From contig NC_134110.1 in NCBI RefSeq assembly GCF_040939455.1, positions 96,811,001-96,875,000 of the forward strand: a stretch of 64,000 nucleotides of DNA. Direction: 5' to 3'. The position numbers and the translations under genes were made by a program. This document shows positions 24,441-36,110 of the stretch, in pieces; the first letter of the stretch is position 1; every line of letters starts with the position of its first letter. The stretch is from Microcebus murinus. Lineage: Eukaryota; Chordata; Mammalia; Primates; Cheirogaleidae. A model generated the notes under the pieces. It worked only from the letters and a program-made list of their open reading frames with translations, was not told where the DNA came from and searched no databases.

Positions 24441-25697
24441 ATATTAAATAACAACAAAAAAACACAATCAGGTACACTAATATGGAAAAAAATAAAGGAA
24501 AACACTTTTAAACTGTGCCTTTGGTTAGCCTTGCATGGATATGCATAATGTGAACGTTTTGTGGCTTTAGAAAATAACTTATCTCTAGATTCTTACAATA
24601 TGATGATAAAGCCTTATCGTTCTGTCGTAATGCATCTTTCAGGATTTAGAACATTTAAGTAGGAACTAAAGAAATAATTGTGGAGTGAATAGATAAAATG
24701 AAAGTCAGGCAACAATATTGCTATGGTTTCTGCAATTCTGGAGTTGAAGCTGCCTTCCCTTGAGATGTGATCCTTCCATACCAGAGGCGAAAAGCAAATA
24801 AAGTATTGCTCTGTTGCTCCATTACCTTATTAAAGAAGGTTGACTCTGTGCTTAGCTAGCAGGAAAAATAATTTATTTCACTATCAGTTTATTTATTCAC
24901 CTGCATCAAGGTAAATATAAGTGTTACTTGTTATTTATTTTGTTTTTATAACATCTACCCAATCACAGAAAACATGTCCTATTAGGAAAGTAATTCTCTT
25001 CTCTTGTTTAGGTAGTAAGTATATCCAAATTATTTATAATGAAAGTTTTCAACAAATAAAATGGTGACAATTCTAAGGAAACGTACAAAAAACTTTAAAG
25101 AAAATCAATCAATTTGCAGTATTACATCATCTTAGGTAAGTACGATAAAATCAAAATCAAAAGTCCTCTTGATATTTACAATAACATGTGACTGTGTATC
25201 TCAATTCCACACAGTTTTATTTCTATTTTTTAGAAAGAAATTAAGAAAGGATGAAAGAAGAAAGGGAGGGATGGTGAGAGGGAAGGGAGGGAAGGAAAAG
25301 AAAGAAAGAAAGAATTTCCCTAAAAATTAGGTCTGCCCTCCACACGGTTTTAAAAGTGACATTAATTATGGTGAGTCAAACAGACTCTTACATGGATAAA
25401 TACAGATCCAACTTACTAAAATCTTTCAAACACAGTTCATTTTAACAATTAAGTTGTATTTATAACCAAACTAGAATGACATTTAGGGCGGGAATAAAAA
25501 GCATGCGTATTTTTACAACTGATAGGGCATCTGTAAACTGAGGCAATCTGGAAGCTACCAGGTACCTAATCCTAACAACTCTATGAAGGAGTCTTCCAAA
25601 TCCTAGTAAACTTCTTTGTCTCATGGGAAGGAAGGCTCCACCACAATTGTGCCTTTGTTCCTACTTATAGAAACAGACAAAAGTGAAAAGTGTTCCA
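24441..25697. other. Unique AT-rich sequence, no gene seen
   Basis: No recognisable repeats apart from the purine-rich tract at 25233-25312. No long open frame. Confidence 0.35.
25233..25312. repeat. GA-rich (GGAA/GAAA) low-complexity tract
   Basis: Imperfect GAAA and GGGA units with few pyrimidines ('gaaagaaagaaagaa' at the right end). Confidence 0.85.
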
Positions 25698-25926
25698 GAA
25701 ATCAATTGTCAGGCCTCCTTTGAGCTTTCTTTTGAGAAATCATGATTGTCTGAATGTCTCCATAATATAAATTGAAAATGTTACAATTGGGGACCTTTTC
25801 AGGGCAAGGCCCTGAAATCAATTGTCAGGCCTCCTTTGAGCTTTCTTTTGAGAAATCATGATTGTCTGAATGTCTCCATAATATAAATTGAAAATGTTAC
25901 AATTGGGGACCTTTTCAGGGCAAGGC
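25698..25926. repeat. Exact 113-bp tandem duplication
   Basis: 25698-25810 and 25814-25926 are identical over 113 bases, separated by 'cct' (period 116). Both begin 'gaaatcaattgtcaggcc' and end 'cttttcagggcaaggc'. The unit is not a recognised mobile element. Zero divergence, against the strong decay of nearby repeats, points to a recent event or an assembly artefact. Confidence 0.97.
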
Positions 25927-26117
25927 ACCTCCCACCAGCTTCATCCTCCTGTTTTACTTCAGCTTCTTCATGGAGTTTGATTGTCGTCAGTTACAGATAA
26001 GAAGCCAAGAATTCTAAATCATGTATTTCTTTGTAAAGGAAATGGCTATGTCCATATACAAACACAACATTCTTCTATTGGTCAGACTGAACCGGACTTG
26101 CTATGACCTTGGACAGT

Positions 26118-26486
<369 letters not shown>

Positions 26487-27334
26487 CTCTGTGGTTTTTC
26501 TGAATTAGATGCCCAGTGATCCTACGAGTCTATACTAGATGGTTGTTTTCAAAATAGTTAAGTTTGTCTAAAAAATGTGTAAGACTCATAGCATTCTGCA
26601 ATGGAGAGAAAGGGAGAAACATTAATAAACTAAGAAGAGGCCAAAGCTAGAGTGATTAACTCAGTTTTTGAGCAGGCTCCTCCCCCCCCTAAATAGCCAG
26701 TAACAAAATCACAATGGTCAAAGAAGCATGGCTGTACTCAGGCATATTAATTATAAAACGTCTGATCCATAAGGGGTGGAAGTCAGTTGTGCCTGGTAAT
26801 ATTGCCAGTCTGAAGAATGTTGCTGTAACTGTGCTGAGAGGCTCTGCCAACTTAGAACTGGGAGGACAAAGATGCACATCACACCTCAAGGAGAAGTTAG
26901 CAAGAAAATAAGCAGGTGATTGTGGCCATAGCAAAGTAGTCTGGGATACGGTATCAAGGGCCAGTCCTACAGATAAACAGAAATATATATTTCAAGAACT
27001 GGAGTGGAAGCCACGTCCTAGAGATAGAGCATACAGGAAGGCTTCAAGGTAATGCCAACATTTCAGAGATGCACAGCCTCATAAGTCCAACACAGGTTAC
27101 AGATACAATTCACTCTATATGTCTGATAGAACTCTTAACACATTTCCCAGCCCATAAATACATAGGCCTGTGCAAAAAGAATAGGAACTAAAGTTACCCT
27201 TGAAGGAAGATTACAACTTTTCTTGGTCAGGAAATATATTACCTCTCATCAGGGTGGTTATGACTGATCTTTATTTATTCTATGTGTACAAGTAGAATTA
27301 ATAGCTAATTAAAATATTTTTGAAAATCAGGGAA
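26487..27334. other. Unclassified sequence, no gene seen
   Basis: Moderately AT-rich. Overlapping frames at 26689-26934 (-) and 26714-26911 (+) lie on opposite strands and match nothing. No repeat family is recognised. Confidence 0.3.
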
Positions 27335-28520
27335 TATAACAGAAAAATCATATGATTATATCATTAGTTGTGTAAAAAGCATTTGACTAAATTCAACACT
27401 TAATTCATTATTTAAAAAGAAAACCCTGTTAACAACTAAAAAGTGGAAACTATAATCTGGCAAGGAATTATCTTTAAAAAATAGCCTACAGCAAGCAATA
27501 TATTCAATGATGAAATCTTGAAAACTTTCTCTGAGATTGGGATGGAAACAAAGACCACTATAAATACGATACGACTATTTGACAAACTACTAGAGATCTT
27601 AGTTAGTGTAATGAGGAAAATAAAATAAATACAAAGTATCATGAAACTATCATTAAGACATGATTTTGTATGCAGAAAATATGCATGAACCTACAGACAC
27701 ACTATTAGAATTAATAAATAAATTTAGCAAGATTTCTGGATATAAAGTCAACAGGAAATAATCAATTGTATTTCTATATATCATAAAAAAAAGAGAAAAT
27801 GAAATTTTAAAATCAATATTATTTATAATAGCATCAAAATCAGACACTTAAGAACAAAGGTAAGTAAAGATGTACAAAATGTCTACATTAATATGTATAA
27901 AATATCATTGAAAGGAATTAGAGATTTTTAAAAACTTCAGGACTGTGCCACTTTCACAGATTAGAAAACAAAATATTGTAAAGATGACATATCTCTCTAA
28001 ATTAATATATGGATTCAAAGAAATACTAATTAAATATCAGCTGGTTTTCTGTGTTGTGGGAAATACTGACAAAATTATTAACATTCATATGGAAATGTTA
28101 AGAGCCAAAAATAGCCAAGGCAATCTTAAAGAAGAGGAATAAAACTGGTAGATTACTCCACAAAATATTGAAAACTGTTATAAAGTTGTAGTAATTAAGA
28201 CAGTATAACATTGACTCAAGAGTAGACACACTGGTCAATAGAACAAAATAGAATGTAGAAACCAACCCACACATAAACGGTCACCTAATTAATGACCAAG
28301 GTGACTATAGTGCAGGGGGAGGAGATACTGGGTGAATTAGTTAATATATAAGGACAAACAAGACATATAGATACTCTGACCCTTACATAACACCGTAACT
28401 GAAAGTCCATTCCAAATGGGGTAAATAATAATAAAACAAATGAAAATTTTTAGAAGAAAATCTAATCAAGCATCTTTAAAATCTTAGCATATCAAAGATG
28501 TCTTTTAAAAGACATGAAAA

Positions 28521-29439
28521 GGGTGGTATAGACATTTTAACAATATTGATTCTGCTGACCCATGAGCATGGTATGGTTTTCCATCTGTTTACATCCTCTG
28601 CTATTTCCTTCCTCAGTGTTTCATAGTTCTCCTTGAAAAGGCCAACAATCATGAAAAAATGTCACCATAGTCAATCATCAGAGAAATGCAAATTAGAACC
28701 ACAATGAGATATTACCTCATACCCATTAGAATGCTATTATTAAAAATAATAATAATAGAAAATAACAAAAACAAGTGTTGGTGAGGATATGGAGAAATTG
28801 TAACTCTTGGACACTACTGGTGGGGTTGTAAAATAGAGCAATCCCTATGACAACAGTATGGAGGCTCCTCAAAAACTTAAAAATAGAACTACTTTATAAT
28901 CCATCAATCCCACTTCTGGATATATGTCCAAAATGACTGAAAGCAGAGTCTTGAAGAGATATTTGCAAACTCATGTTCATAGTAGCACTATTCACAAGAG
29001 CCAAGAAGCAACACAAATGTCCATCAGTGGATGAATGGACAAATTGTAACATACACACAATGGAATATTTTTCAGCCTTACAAAAAGGAAAGAAATCCTG
29101 TCACATGCTACAACATGGATGAATCTTGAGGATATTATGTTGAGTGAAATAAACCAGCCACAGAAAGACAAATACTATATGGTATCATTTATATGAGGTA
29201 GCTAAAGGAGTCAAATTCCTAGGAACAAAAATGGTGGTTATCAGGGTTGGGGGTGGGGAGAGGGAAGTTGTTTAATGGGTATAGAGAGTTTTAGATTTGT
29301 GAGATTAAAAAGTTCTGGAGATCAGTTTCACAACAATGTGAATGCACTTAACAGCAGTGTACTGTACATTTAAAAGTGGTTAAGATGGTATGTATATATA
29401 TATATGTGTGTGTGTGCATATATTTATATGTAAATATAT
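28521..29439 (+). mobile_element. L1 'B' with 5' inversion, nested in L1 'A'
   Basis: The 3' part (about 28640-29390, +) is the end of ORF2 and 3' UTR: 'cagagaaatgcaaattagaa' (28679), 'cccacttctggatatatgtc' (28909), 'atgttgagtgaaataaacca' (29137). The 5' part (about 28530-28637) is L1 ORF2 text in reverse orientation ('caatattgattctgctgacc' at 28541), from a region that lies upstream in the element. This is the hallmark of twin-primed, 5'-inverted L1s. Flanking copies of 'aaagacatgaaa' (28508 and 29440) are the target duplication. The tail has become a TA/TG repeat. Confidence 0.8.
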
Positions 29440-29440
29440 A
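29390..29440. repeat. TA/TG microsatellite at the L1 tail
   Basis: Alternating TA then TG dinucleotides sit where the poly-A tail of L1 'B' is expected. Confidence 0.9.
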
Positions 29441-29573
29441 AAGACATGAAAGTACTAAGACTGTATTAAAGATTTGTATCAAGTCACTGTTAAGAAACTG
29501 AAAGGCAATTGATAGAATGAGAGAAAATATTCACAATACATGTATCAACAAAGGAATATATAACTAAAATAAC

Positions 29574-29861
29574 TTTTATTATTAGAGACAGGGCCTCTTT
29601 GCACCCAAGCTGTAGTGCAGTAGCCCGATCATAGCTCACTGCACCCCCAGACTCCTAAGCACCAGGGATCCTCCCACCTCAGCCTTCTGAGTAGCTGGGC
29701 TTACAGGTGCCACCATACTCAGCTAATTTTTTAAATTTTTTGTAGAGATGGGCTCTCACTATGTTGCCTAGGCTGGTCTCAAACTCCTGGCCTCTAGCAA
29801 TCCTCCCGCCTGGGCCTCCCAAAGTGCTGGGATTACAGGCATCAGCCACCATGCCCAGTCT
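29574..29861 (-). mobile_element. Alu: Older Alu (AluJ-like) in L1 'A'
   Basis: Complete two-arm - strand Alu with 'gtagagatgggctctcacta' (29742) and 'aaagtgctgggattacaggc' (29821). It lacks the lemur mid-element segment and is more diverged than the other full-length copies, so it is of an older type. Its poly-T is short. Confidence 0.92.
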
Positions 29862-30289
29862 AGAATATATTTTTTTTAATTGTAGGAATCAATAAGAAAA
29901 AGACATATAACTTAGTAGAACAATGGATAAAAATTTCAACAGACACTTGAAACAGAAGATATTCAATTAGCAAACAAACATATGAACATCATTAGTCTCA
30001 GGGAAATACTAAAACTTAAAACAGCAATTAAAATAAAATACCACTACCTTTTTCTGCCCCTTCCCCTTGCTCTTTTCCAAAATAAAATAAAATACCACTA
30101 TATACCTACAAGAAAGTCTAGATGAAAAAGATAGATAATACCAAGAGTTAGTGAGGGTGGGTAGCAACTAGGAACTCTCAACACTCCTGGTAGGAGAGTA
30201 AATTGATACCACTGAGATTATTTGTGTATTAATCACCGTTAGCCCATCACATATCTGTTCTAGCCATTAGGACTACCTTGTAGAATTGG

Positions 30290-30395
30290 CATTTATTAAC
30301 CAGAATGCAACCTCCGTGAGGGCAGGGATTTTTCTCTTATTCACCATTCTTAAGAAGACTAGTACACTTAATAAATGTGTTGAGTGACTCATAGA
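30290..30395 (-). mobile_element. L2 3'-end fragment
   Basis: Reversed L2 tail: 'cctccgtgagggcagggatt' (30311) followed by 'taataaatgtgttgagtgac' (30370). Confidence 0.65.
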
Positions 30396-30750
30396 CTGAG
30401 TTCTTTTTTTTTTTTTTTTTTTTTGAGACAGAGTCTCGCTTTGTTGCCCAGGCTAGAGTGAGTGCCATGGCGTCCGCCTAGCTCACAGCAACCTCAAACT
30501 CCTGGCTCAAGCAATCCTCCTGCCTCAGCCTCCCAAGTAGCTGGGACTACAGGCATTCGCCACCATGCCCGGCTAATTTTTTGTATATATATTAGTTGGC
30601 CAATTAATTTCTTTCTATTTATAGTAGAGACGGGGGTCTCGCTCTTGCTCAGGTTGGTTTCGAACTCCTGACCTCGAGCAATCCGCCCGCCTCAGCCTCC
30701 CAGAGAGCTAGGATTACAGGCGTGAGCCACCGCGCCCGGCTGAGTTCTTT
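30396..30750 (-). mobile_element. Alu: Full-length lemur Alu with target duplication
   Basis: Body 30407-30740 on -, with a long poly-T start. It carries the lemur linker ('ttggccaattaatttctttc' at 30596) and a 'gccgcgcccggc'-type end. Copies of 'ctgagttcttt' flank it (30396-30406, 30740-30750). It closely resembles the copy at 26133. A 69-codon frame across it is chance. Confidence 0.96.
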
Positions 30751-31770
30751 AAAGATATTGTGAATCTAGCTTTGTATTTTAAAAATACTTTATCAATGCC
30801 ATGGTATCTTTAGACTGAATAGCGGTCTTTAGATTTTAGACTTTTAGATTTCTGAGACTAGATAACATATACTTTGATCAAAATACACTGTTTCATTCCA
30901 AGTGTATGTATGGAGAAAGTTTCTGTGAGGCTCTTTTTATTTATTGAAAGTATAATATCTCAGACTGTGCTTATTTTCTTGAGCAGTAAAGAGTGTTATA
31001 AAATCCACTCTTTATCTGGAGAACACACACCATGACTCAACAAACCAGAGAGCTTATATACAAGGGAGTGCATTGCTTTGATCTTAGTACCCAACACGAT
31101 GCAGTGTGATACTAACTCTATGTTCCAAATTAGGAATTCTAGGAAAGAAAAATTCTATATGTCAATGAGTTCAGCAGGGACTTGGGATGTTTCCTCGGGG
31201 CTTGGCTAAGATGCTGGATACGAGATGCTCTATTGAGCAATCTTTCAGCTTTGTGATCCACCTCGGATTGCTTCCACAGGAATCTCAAATAGGAACATGA
31301 ACTGAAAAATATAGATATCAAATCTTATTTCTACAGCTGAAGTATAATCTTTAATGAAATAATTTCTGAATGTACAGAACTTTCATGATTTATTCTCTTT
31401 ATTTCCATCCAGCCTCGATACTTTTGTTAACCACTGTCTTACTATTTGAATACTGTGGGGGGTTTTGTTTGTTAGTTTTGAGTAGTTTGGTTTGGTTTCT
31501 GGAAAAAATTTAAGGATCACATACTAATGTAGCTGAATTATCTCATCAGCTTCAATTGCTTTCCTGGAATTGTGCTCAATTACTTTTTTGAGTTTGTTTA
31601 CTCTGATTTTAGACCATCACTGTCTTTAAGCAAAAAAGGTTGTTCAGTTTGATAGTGTAAGTAGTGTTACTAATTATTGGTTTCTTCTTAATAATAAAAA
31701 GTTTTAGAAAATAAAAAACCTAGTATTTTTTCACATTATTCTGCCTCGTAATTCAGTATAAAATGTGGTT
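30751..31770. other. Unclassified AT-rich sequence, no gene seen
   Basis: No repeat family or convincing frame is recognised; a 60-codon frame on - (31139-31321) matches nothing. Confidence 0.3.
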
Positions 31771-31985
31771 TAAAAGATTATGCCAATTTCTAGCTGGGGT
31801 TAGTGGCGCGCACCTGTGGTCCCAGCTACTCAGGAGGCTGAGGCAGAAGGATGGCTTTGAGCCAACAAATTTGAGGCTGCCATGAGCTATGATCACACCA
31901 GTGAACTCCAGCCTAGGCAACAGAGTGAGATCATGTCTCTAAAATATAATAATAATAACAACAATAAAAGAGTATGTCAATTTCT
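31771..31985 (+). mobile_element. FLAM: Alu left-monomer (FLAM-like) element with target duplication
   Basis: A single Alu arm (31792-31964): 'agctggggttagtggcgcgc', 'gtcccagctactcaggaggc', 'actccagcctaggcaacaga', then an A-rich tail turned into AAT/AAC repeats. Flanks 31771-31791 and 31965-31985 match at 19 of 21 positions, fitting an old target duplication. Monomeric form fits the early FLAM/FRAM Alu ancestors. Confidence 0.85.
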
Positions 31986-33774
31986 GAGTTCACACAAGAA
32001 TGTCTAGACTAAAACTCAGGTTACCAAATGCCTAACAAAATCATAAACACTACTGCTGGAAGGAATCAAGAATATCTATTCACGACTTTGAGTGTGACCT
32101 TGAATGAGGCACTTAATTTCTCTACCTCAGTGTCCCCATGTGAAAAATACAGATGCTAACAAAAGAATCATAAGGTTAGATAACTGTGTCTCTGTTTTAG
32201 ATAATATAGATTTGGAACAGCCTTCAGGGAAAAAGATTAAAGAAGCAAACAAAGTCGTGGAGTTCCTTTGAAACTTTAAGCCTACCAGAAAGTTATAGAA
32301 ATATCTGAACTATAGAGATTCAGAGGAAAATATACTATCCCACAGAGACCCTTTAAAAGATAGATTTGGGGGGATCTGGAATCCAAGGGGAAACATACAC
32401 ACATAGTTAAGTAGAAAATGATTTGACTTTACCTACCTAATGGAGGAAAAATGCAAGAGTTAAACGGACAAGGCAAGAGTGTCAACAGTCCATCTTAAAC
32501 ATGCAATTATTATGTAAAATTGTATTATCTGTGTCCCTTGCAATGCTCTAAATATGTGTGTGTGTGTGTGTCCATCTTTAATCTTTTTTGGCATCATCTC
32601 TGAGAATGCAACATTTTATGGAATGCCTCCTTTGCAAAAGATTTTGTTTTTGTCAATTCACTGAATTTTGTCATTCTCTAATTCTGGTGTATATTGAGTC
32701 TAAGTAGCTAAGCCCAGCACATTAAATAAATCTCTTTTATTTTGACCCTCATGCTACCCACATCATGAACCCAACAATAAAGACTTTGTGTATGAATCCA
32801 GCAGCCATTTGTAAAGTAGATATCTCCAACGGATTTAAGTGTTTGAGTGGATCTTATTTTATTAAATAGTAAAATTTCAGTCAAAGTGAAAAGGCTTTCT
32901 TTATTATTTTAGTTTTCAGAATTCATTAACTTTAATGAGATTTAGAAATGCAGAATGGCCATAGGATTGGGTCATTAATTCTTCTGAAATATGAATTTTT
33001 AAAATTAACATTTGAGTCGGAAATAATCAATATCACATCAAAACCTTTATTTTGAGCTCTTTATGGAGCTGAAGCAAAATATGACTTATTTTTACAGTAT
33101 TATAAAGAGCTATGGGAAAGTTATCCCTATAAGGATTCATGGCTAATTAAAATTTTCAAATTGTGTAATCTGAAAATTAGTGCTTGCAACAAAATCAGCC
33201 ACTCAACCTTGAACATGGCATTCTGTGTGCTCAGCTATAATGAGCTGCTTTCGTGCAGTATGTGGTCCTTGACATTTGTCATAATCCTCAGACCACCCAA
33301 ATATAGCAATCTGCTATTTGGAAAAGACACCCTACAAGTTTCTCTCTTTTTCTTCTTAAGGCCATATTTTTAAAGAGCCCATCAGTTATCCGTAGAATTC
33401 ACTCATCATGCTAATGGCTTCTATAAATACTCTGACAGATCATCCTTCTCAAAATTGTCTAGCAAAGAAAGGATAAGAAATGAAGAAATGTGTCCTCCCA
33501 GGCTGTGGCTAGGGCCATGGTCCAACTTTCTGCCTCTGGTGTGCGTCACGAGCAAGCCATTGAAGGCCCCACCTCCCAGAATATTCTGTGTGCCACAACA
33601 CACATAGGACGACCCAGGTAAAATGTGTGTTGAAATAAGAGACCACAATAATTCTACTGAATATTTTTAAACTTTTCACATCTTAATGCTTAAAGGGTGG
33701 GTTACATTTTACTTATCTTAAGGTTTTTGTCAAGAACTCTTTATGGGGAAACAAGGTATCTATTGAATCATCCC
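31986..33774. other. Repeat-poor stretch with one MIR and a short (TG)n
   Basis: Apart from a MIR at 32080-32200 and (TG)n at 32554-32571, no repeat is recognised. 32880-33370 is mixed-composition DNA with many ATTA/TAAT words and looks like a possible conserved noncoding block. No gene is supported; frames at 33161-33373 and 33421-33648 are short and unfamiliar. Confidence 0.35.
32080..32200 (-). mobile_element. MIR: MIR fragment
   Basis: Reversed MIR order: 'gtgtgaccttgaatgaggca' (32092), 'acttaatttctctacctcag' (32112), 'aaaaatacagatgctaac', 'ggttagataactg'. Confidence 0.75.
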
Positions 33775-34123
33775 GTCTTAGCTCAGATTGCTACACCAAA
33801 ATACCATAGACAGGGCACCTTAAACAATAGACACTTATTTCTCACAGCCTCTTAGCTCTGAAGGCTAGAGAGTGCCGGCATGATCAGTTTCACTCACTGG
33901 CAAGGGTCCTCTTCCTGGCTTGTAGACAGCAACCTTCTTTTTATGGCCTTTTCTCTCTTCCTCTTCTTATAAGGCCACTAATCCCATCATGGAGGTGCCA
34001 CTCAAATGGCCTCATCTAAATCTAATTACCTTCCAAAAGCCCCGTCTCCAAATACCATCACATTAGGGATTAGGGCTTCAACATTTGAACTTGAGAGGGC
34101 ACAAATGTTCAATTCATAACACA
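33775..34123 (-). mobile_element. MLT1: MLT1-type MaLR solo LTR
   Basis: Matches a reversed MLT1 LTR over its whole length: 'tacaccaaaataccatagac' (33793), 'cacttatttctcacagcctc' (33832), 'cctcttcctggcttgtagac' (33909), 'aaggccactaatcccatcat' (33972), 'ccaaataccatcacattagg' (34049), and the far end at 34123. No internal MaLR sequence adjoins it, so it is a solo LTR. Confidence 0.88.
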
Positions 34124-34529
34124 TCCCCTTGAATAAAGCCATCTCCTGGAATGGGTTAATCAATTTTCACTTCCATCATTGGACAGATTTCAACCCCTAT
34201 GCTCATTTTAATTAACCATAAAACTAGGAGTTGTGGTCACCAACTTAAGTTCACCGGACAGAGGTGGCACTACTAAATTCTAAGTTACAGCAATCTTCTC
34301 AACCATAAGCAACAAGAAAGTGGAGAATGCAAACTAATATTTGATGATGATTAGAGTAAACATACAATTTGTCATCCACGCTTCTGAGATCAAAAGGGAG
34401 TGCAATTAATAATTAGTGTAATCATTAATATAGTTATAAGTACTAATTAGTCTAATTATGAATAATTATTCCAAGCTAACAAGAACAAACCAGGACTGTT
34501 GCTCTTAATGGACAGCCAGTCACTAGCTG
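34124..34529. other. Unclassified spacer
   Basis: AT-rich, with repeated ATTA/TAAT words at 34410-34470. No gene is seen. Confidence 0.3.
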
Positions 34530-34735
34530 AGTCTATAACATGCTTTGCCTTATTGAATTATTTCACACTCAAACACAGATGGACAAATCAGGTATCATTA
34601 TCCCTATTTGACAGATGAGAAAACTAAGCCTCAGAAAAATTAAGGAATTTAGTGAAGCAAGGAACTGGGATTTGAACACATCTGCCTATCTGGCTCAAAG
34701 CCTGGGCTTTTGTTGCCATGTTGCTGCTGCTATGA
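34530..34735 (+). mobile_element. MIR: MIR element
   Basis: The MIR core and 3' part are clear: 'tatttgacagatgagaaaac' (34605), 'taagcctcagaaaaattaag' (34625), 'ggaactgggatttgaacaca' (34661), 'ctggctcaaagcctgggc'. Confidence 0.85.
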
Positions 34736-34959
34736 ATTAAAGAAATAATGGCAATCTTTCTCTTAAAAATTGAATAAAAGAGAACATACTTATTTCTCTC
34801 TCTCTGTAAGTATAATTACAGATGACAAAATATGTTGGTTAGAAGTCAAAGAGATGGAACACAATTCTGTATTCAGGAAAGAAAATAAATTTGGAATTTC
34901 ATAAATCCTTCTAAATCAGATGGTAGTATTGACTTTCAGTTCAATAGAATCATTGTTGT

Positions 34960-36110
34960 ATACCCTGGGGATGCATTCCTCTTTGGAACTAAGACCTCTA
35001 GCATAGCAGAGCCTTAAGCAGCAGGCATGCAAAGCAAAACTTTTGCTAGTGGATACCCAGGATTACAGTGAATGAAGTCCCTCTCATTTCCACCCTTAAT
35101 TCCTCGACCCATGAATCTCGGTGATGGGAGAAACACTACTGTATATTGGATGCTTATTTAGAGTATATGCAGTCTGCTGGAGGACATTGCCTTAGCCCCT
35201 CAAGGCATTGCCACCTACCTGATGTCATAATGAGGTCTTCAAAAGGCCACTCCATCATTCATTCAAGCCTGATGTCATAATGAGGTCTTCAAAAGGCCAC
35301 TCCATCATTCATTCAAGCCAGAGGGTTCAGGATGGTGAGGAATATGGGAAGACCAATGAATTCCATGAGCATACTTCATGGCCACACTTCATTTGCTGTG
35401 AATAAGTTCCTATCAGGAAAAGCAAATCCACATCCATAGTAGAATCTATTCCACCAAGAACAAAATGCTTCCCCTTCCATAAAGGAAGTAGTGCAATGCA
35501 ATCAACCTGCCACAGGTAGCTGGCTGATCACCTTGGGCAATGATGCCACATCAGAGGCTCAGTGTTGGTGTCTGCTGCTGGCAGCTGGGGCACTCAGCAG
35601 TGACTGTAGCGAGGTGGGCCTTGGTGAGTGGACGTCTATATCGCTGAGCCCGTGCATAACCTCCATTCTTGCCACCATGGCCACTTTGTTCATGAGCCCA
35701 TAGGGGTGGCTAGGGAAAGAGGCTGACTGGTATGAACAGAACAAGTCATACTATCCTTCTCATTATTAAATTCGTCCTCTGCTGAGGACACCCATTAGTG
35801 ACCATTCACATGGGTCACAGATCTGTTCACGTTCTGCAGCCCTTCAGAGAGATATAGCCACATGCCTCTTTCCCAGACCTCCATGTCATCAATTTTCCCA
35901 ATATGTTCTTCCAAATCCCCAGTTCTGAGTGAGGGCAAGGGGACCAGGTCCTTATACACAGACATTGATCAGGCATCAGAAGCTGGTGTGTTCTTTGGGG
36001 AGGCAACTGCCTTCATTAAACACAACCCCAAAGAGGAGCTACAGCTGAGAGCCACCTTCCAGCAGCCCTCCCAGCCCCAAGAGATCAATTCTGTATATGG
36101 ATAAAGAGGT
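34960..36110 (-). mobile_element. ERVL-type endogenous retrovirus pol fossil (RNase H to integrase region)
   Basis: Read on -, this matches the pol region of ERVL-class elements. RNase H-like sequence lies at high coordinates (about 35750-36000) and the start of integrase (zinc-binding part) at about 35490-35740, followed by more integrase-like text to about 34960. Landmarks on + are 'gccaccatggccactttgtt' (35670), 'ctctgctgaggacacccatt' (35776) and 'tcacatgggtcacagatctg' (35806). Frames are broken; the longest remnant is 61 codons (35559-35744). A 50-bp tandem duplication (35218-35319) adds a further break. No LTRs, gag or env adjoin it. It is ancient and inactive. Confidence 0.7.
35218..35319. 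repeat. Exact 50-bp tandem duplication inside the ERVL fossil
   Basis: The unit starting 'ctgatgtcataatgaggtct' occurs at 35219-35268 and again at 35269-35318 with no difference (period 50). Since the host sequence is an old, diverged fossil, the duplication happened long after insertion. Confidence 0.97.

Larger units (their letters stand above)
27335..30235 (+). mobile_element. Old L1 ORF2 to 3' region, split by a second L1 and an Alu
   Basis: Host L1 'A'. 27335-28507 matches the RT and following part of ORF2 ('aaaaatcatatgattatatc' at 27343, 'gcaagatttctggatataaa' at 27727). It is then interrupted by L1 'B' (28521-29439), resumes at about 29453 ('gagaaaatattcacaataca' at 29521), is interrupted again by an Alu (29574-29861), and continues to about 30235. 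A 54-bp insertion at 30047-30100 is flanked by 17-bp copies of 'aaaataaaataccacta'. Confidence 0.8.

Noticed and set aside
25698..25926. Pair of LTRs or a mobile element with terminal repeats
   Set aside because: The copies are separated by only 3 bp and lack LTR signals or target duplications.
35218..35319. CRISPR-like repeat
   Set aside because: Only two adjacent identical units with no spacers, in a vertebrate retroviral fossil; it is a simple tandem duplication.
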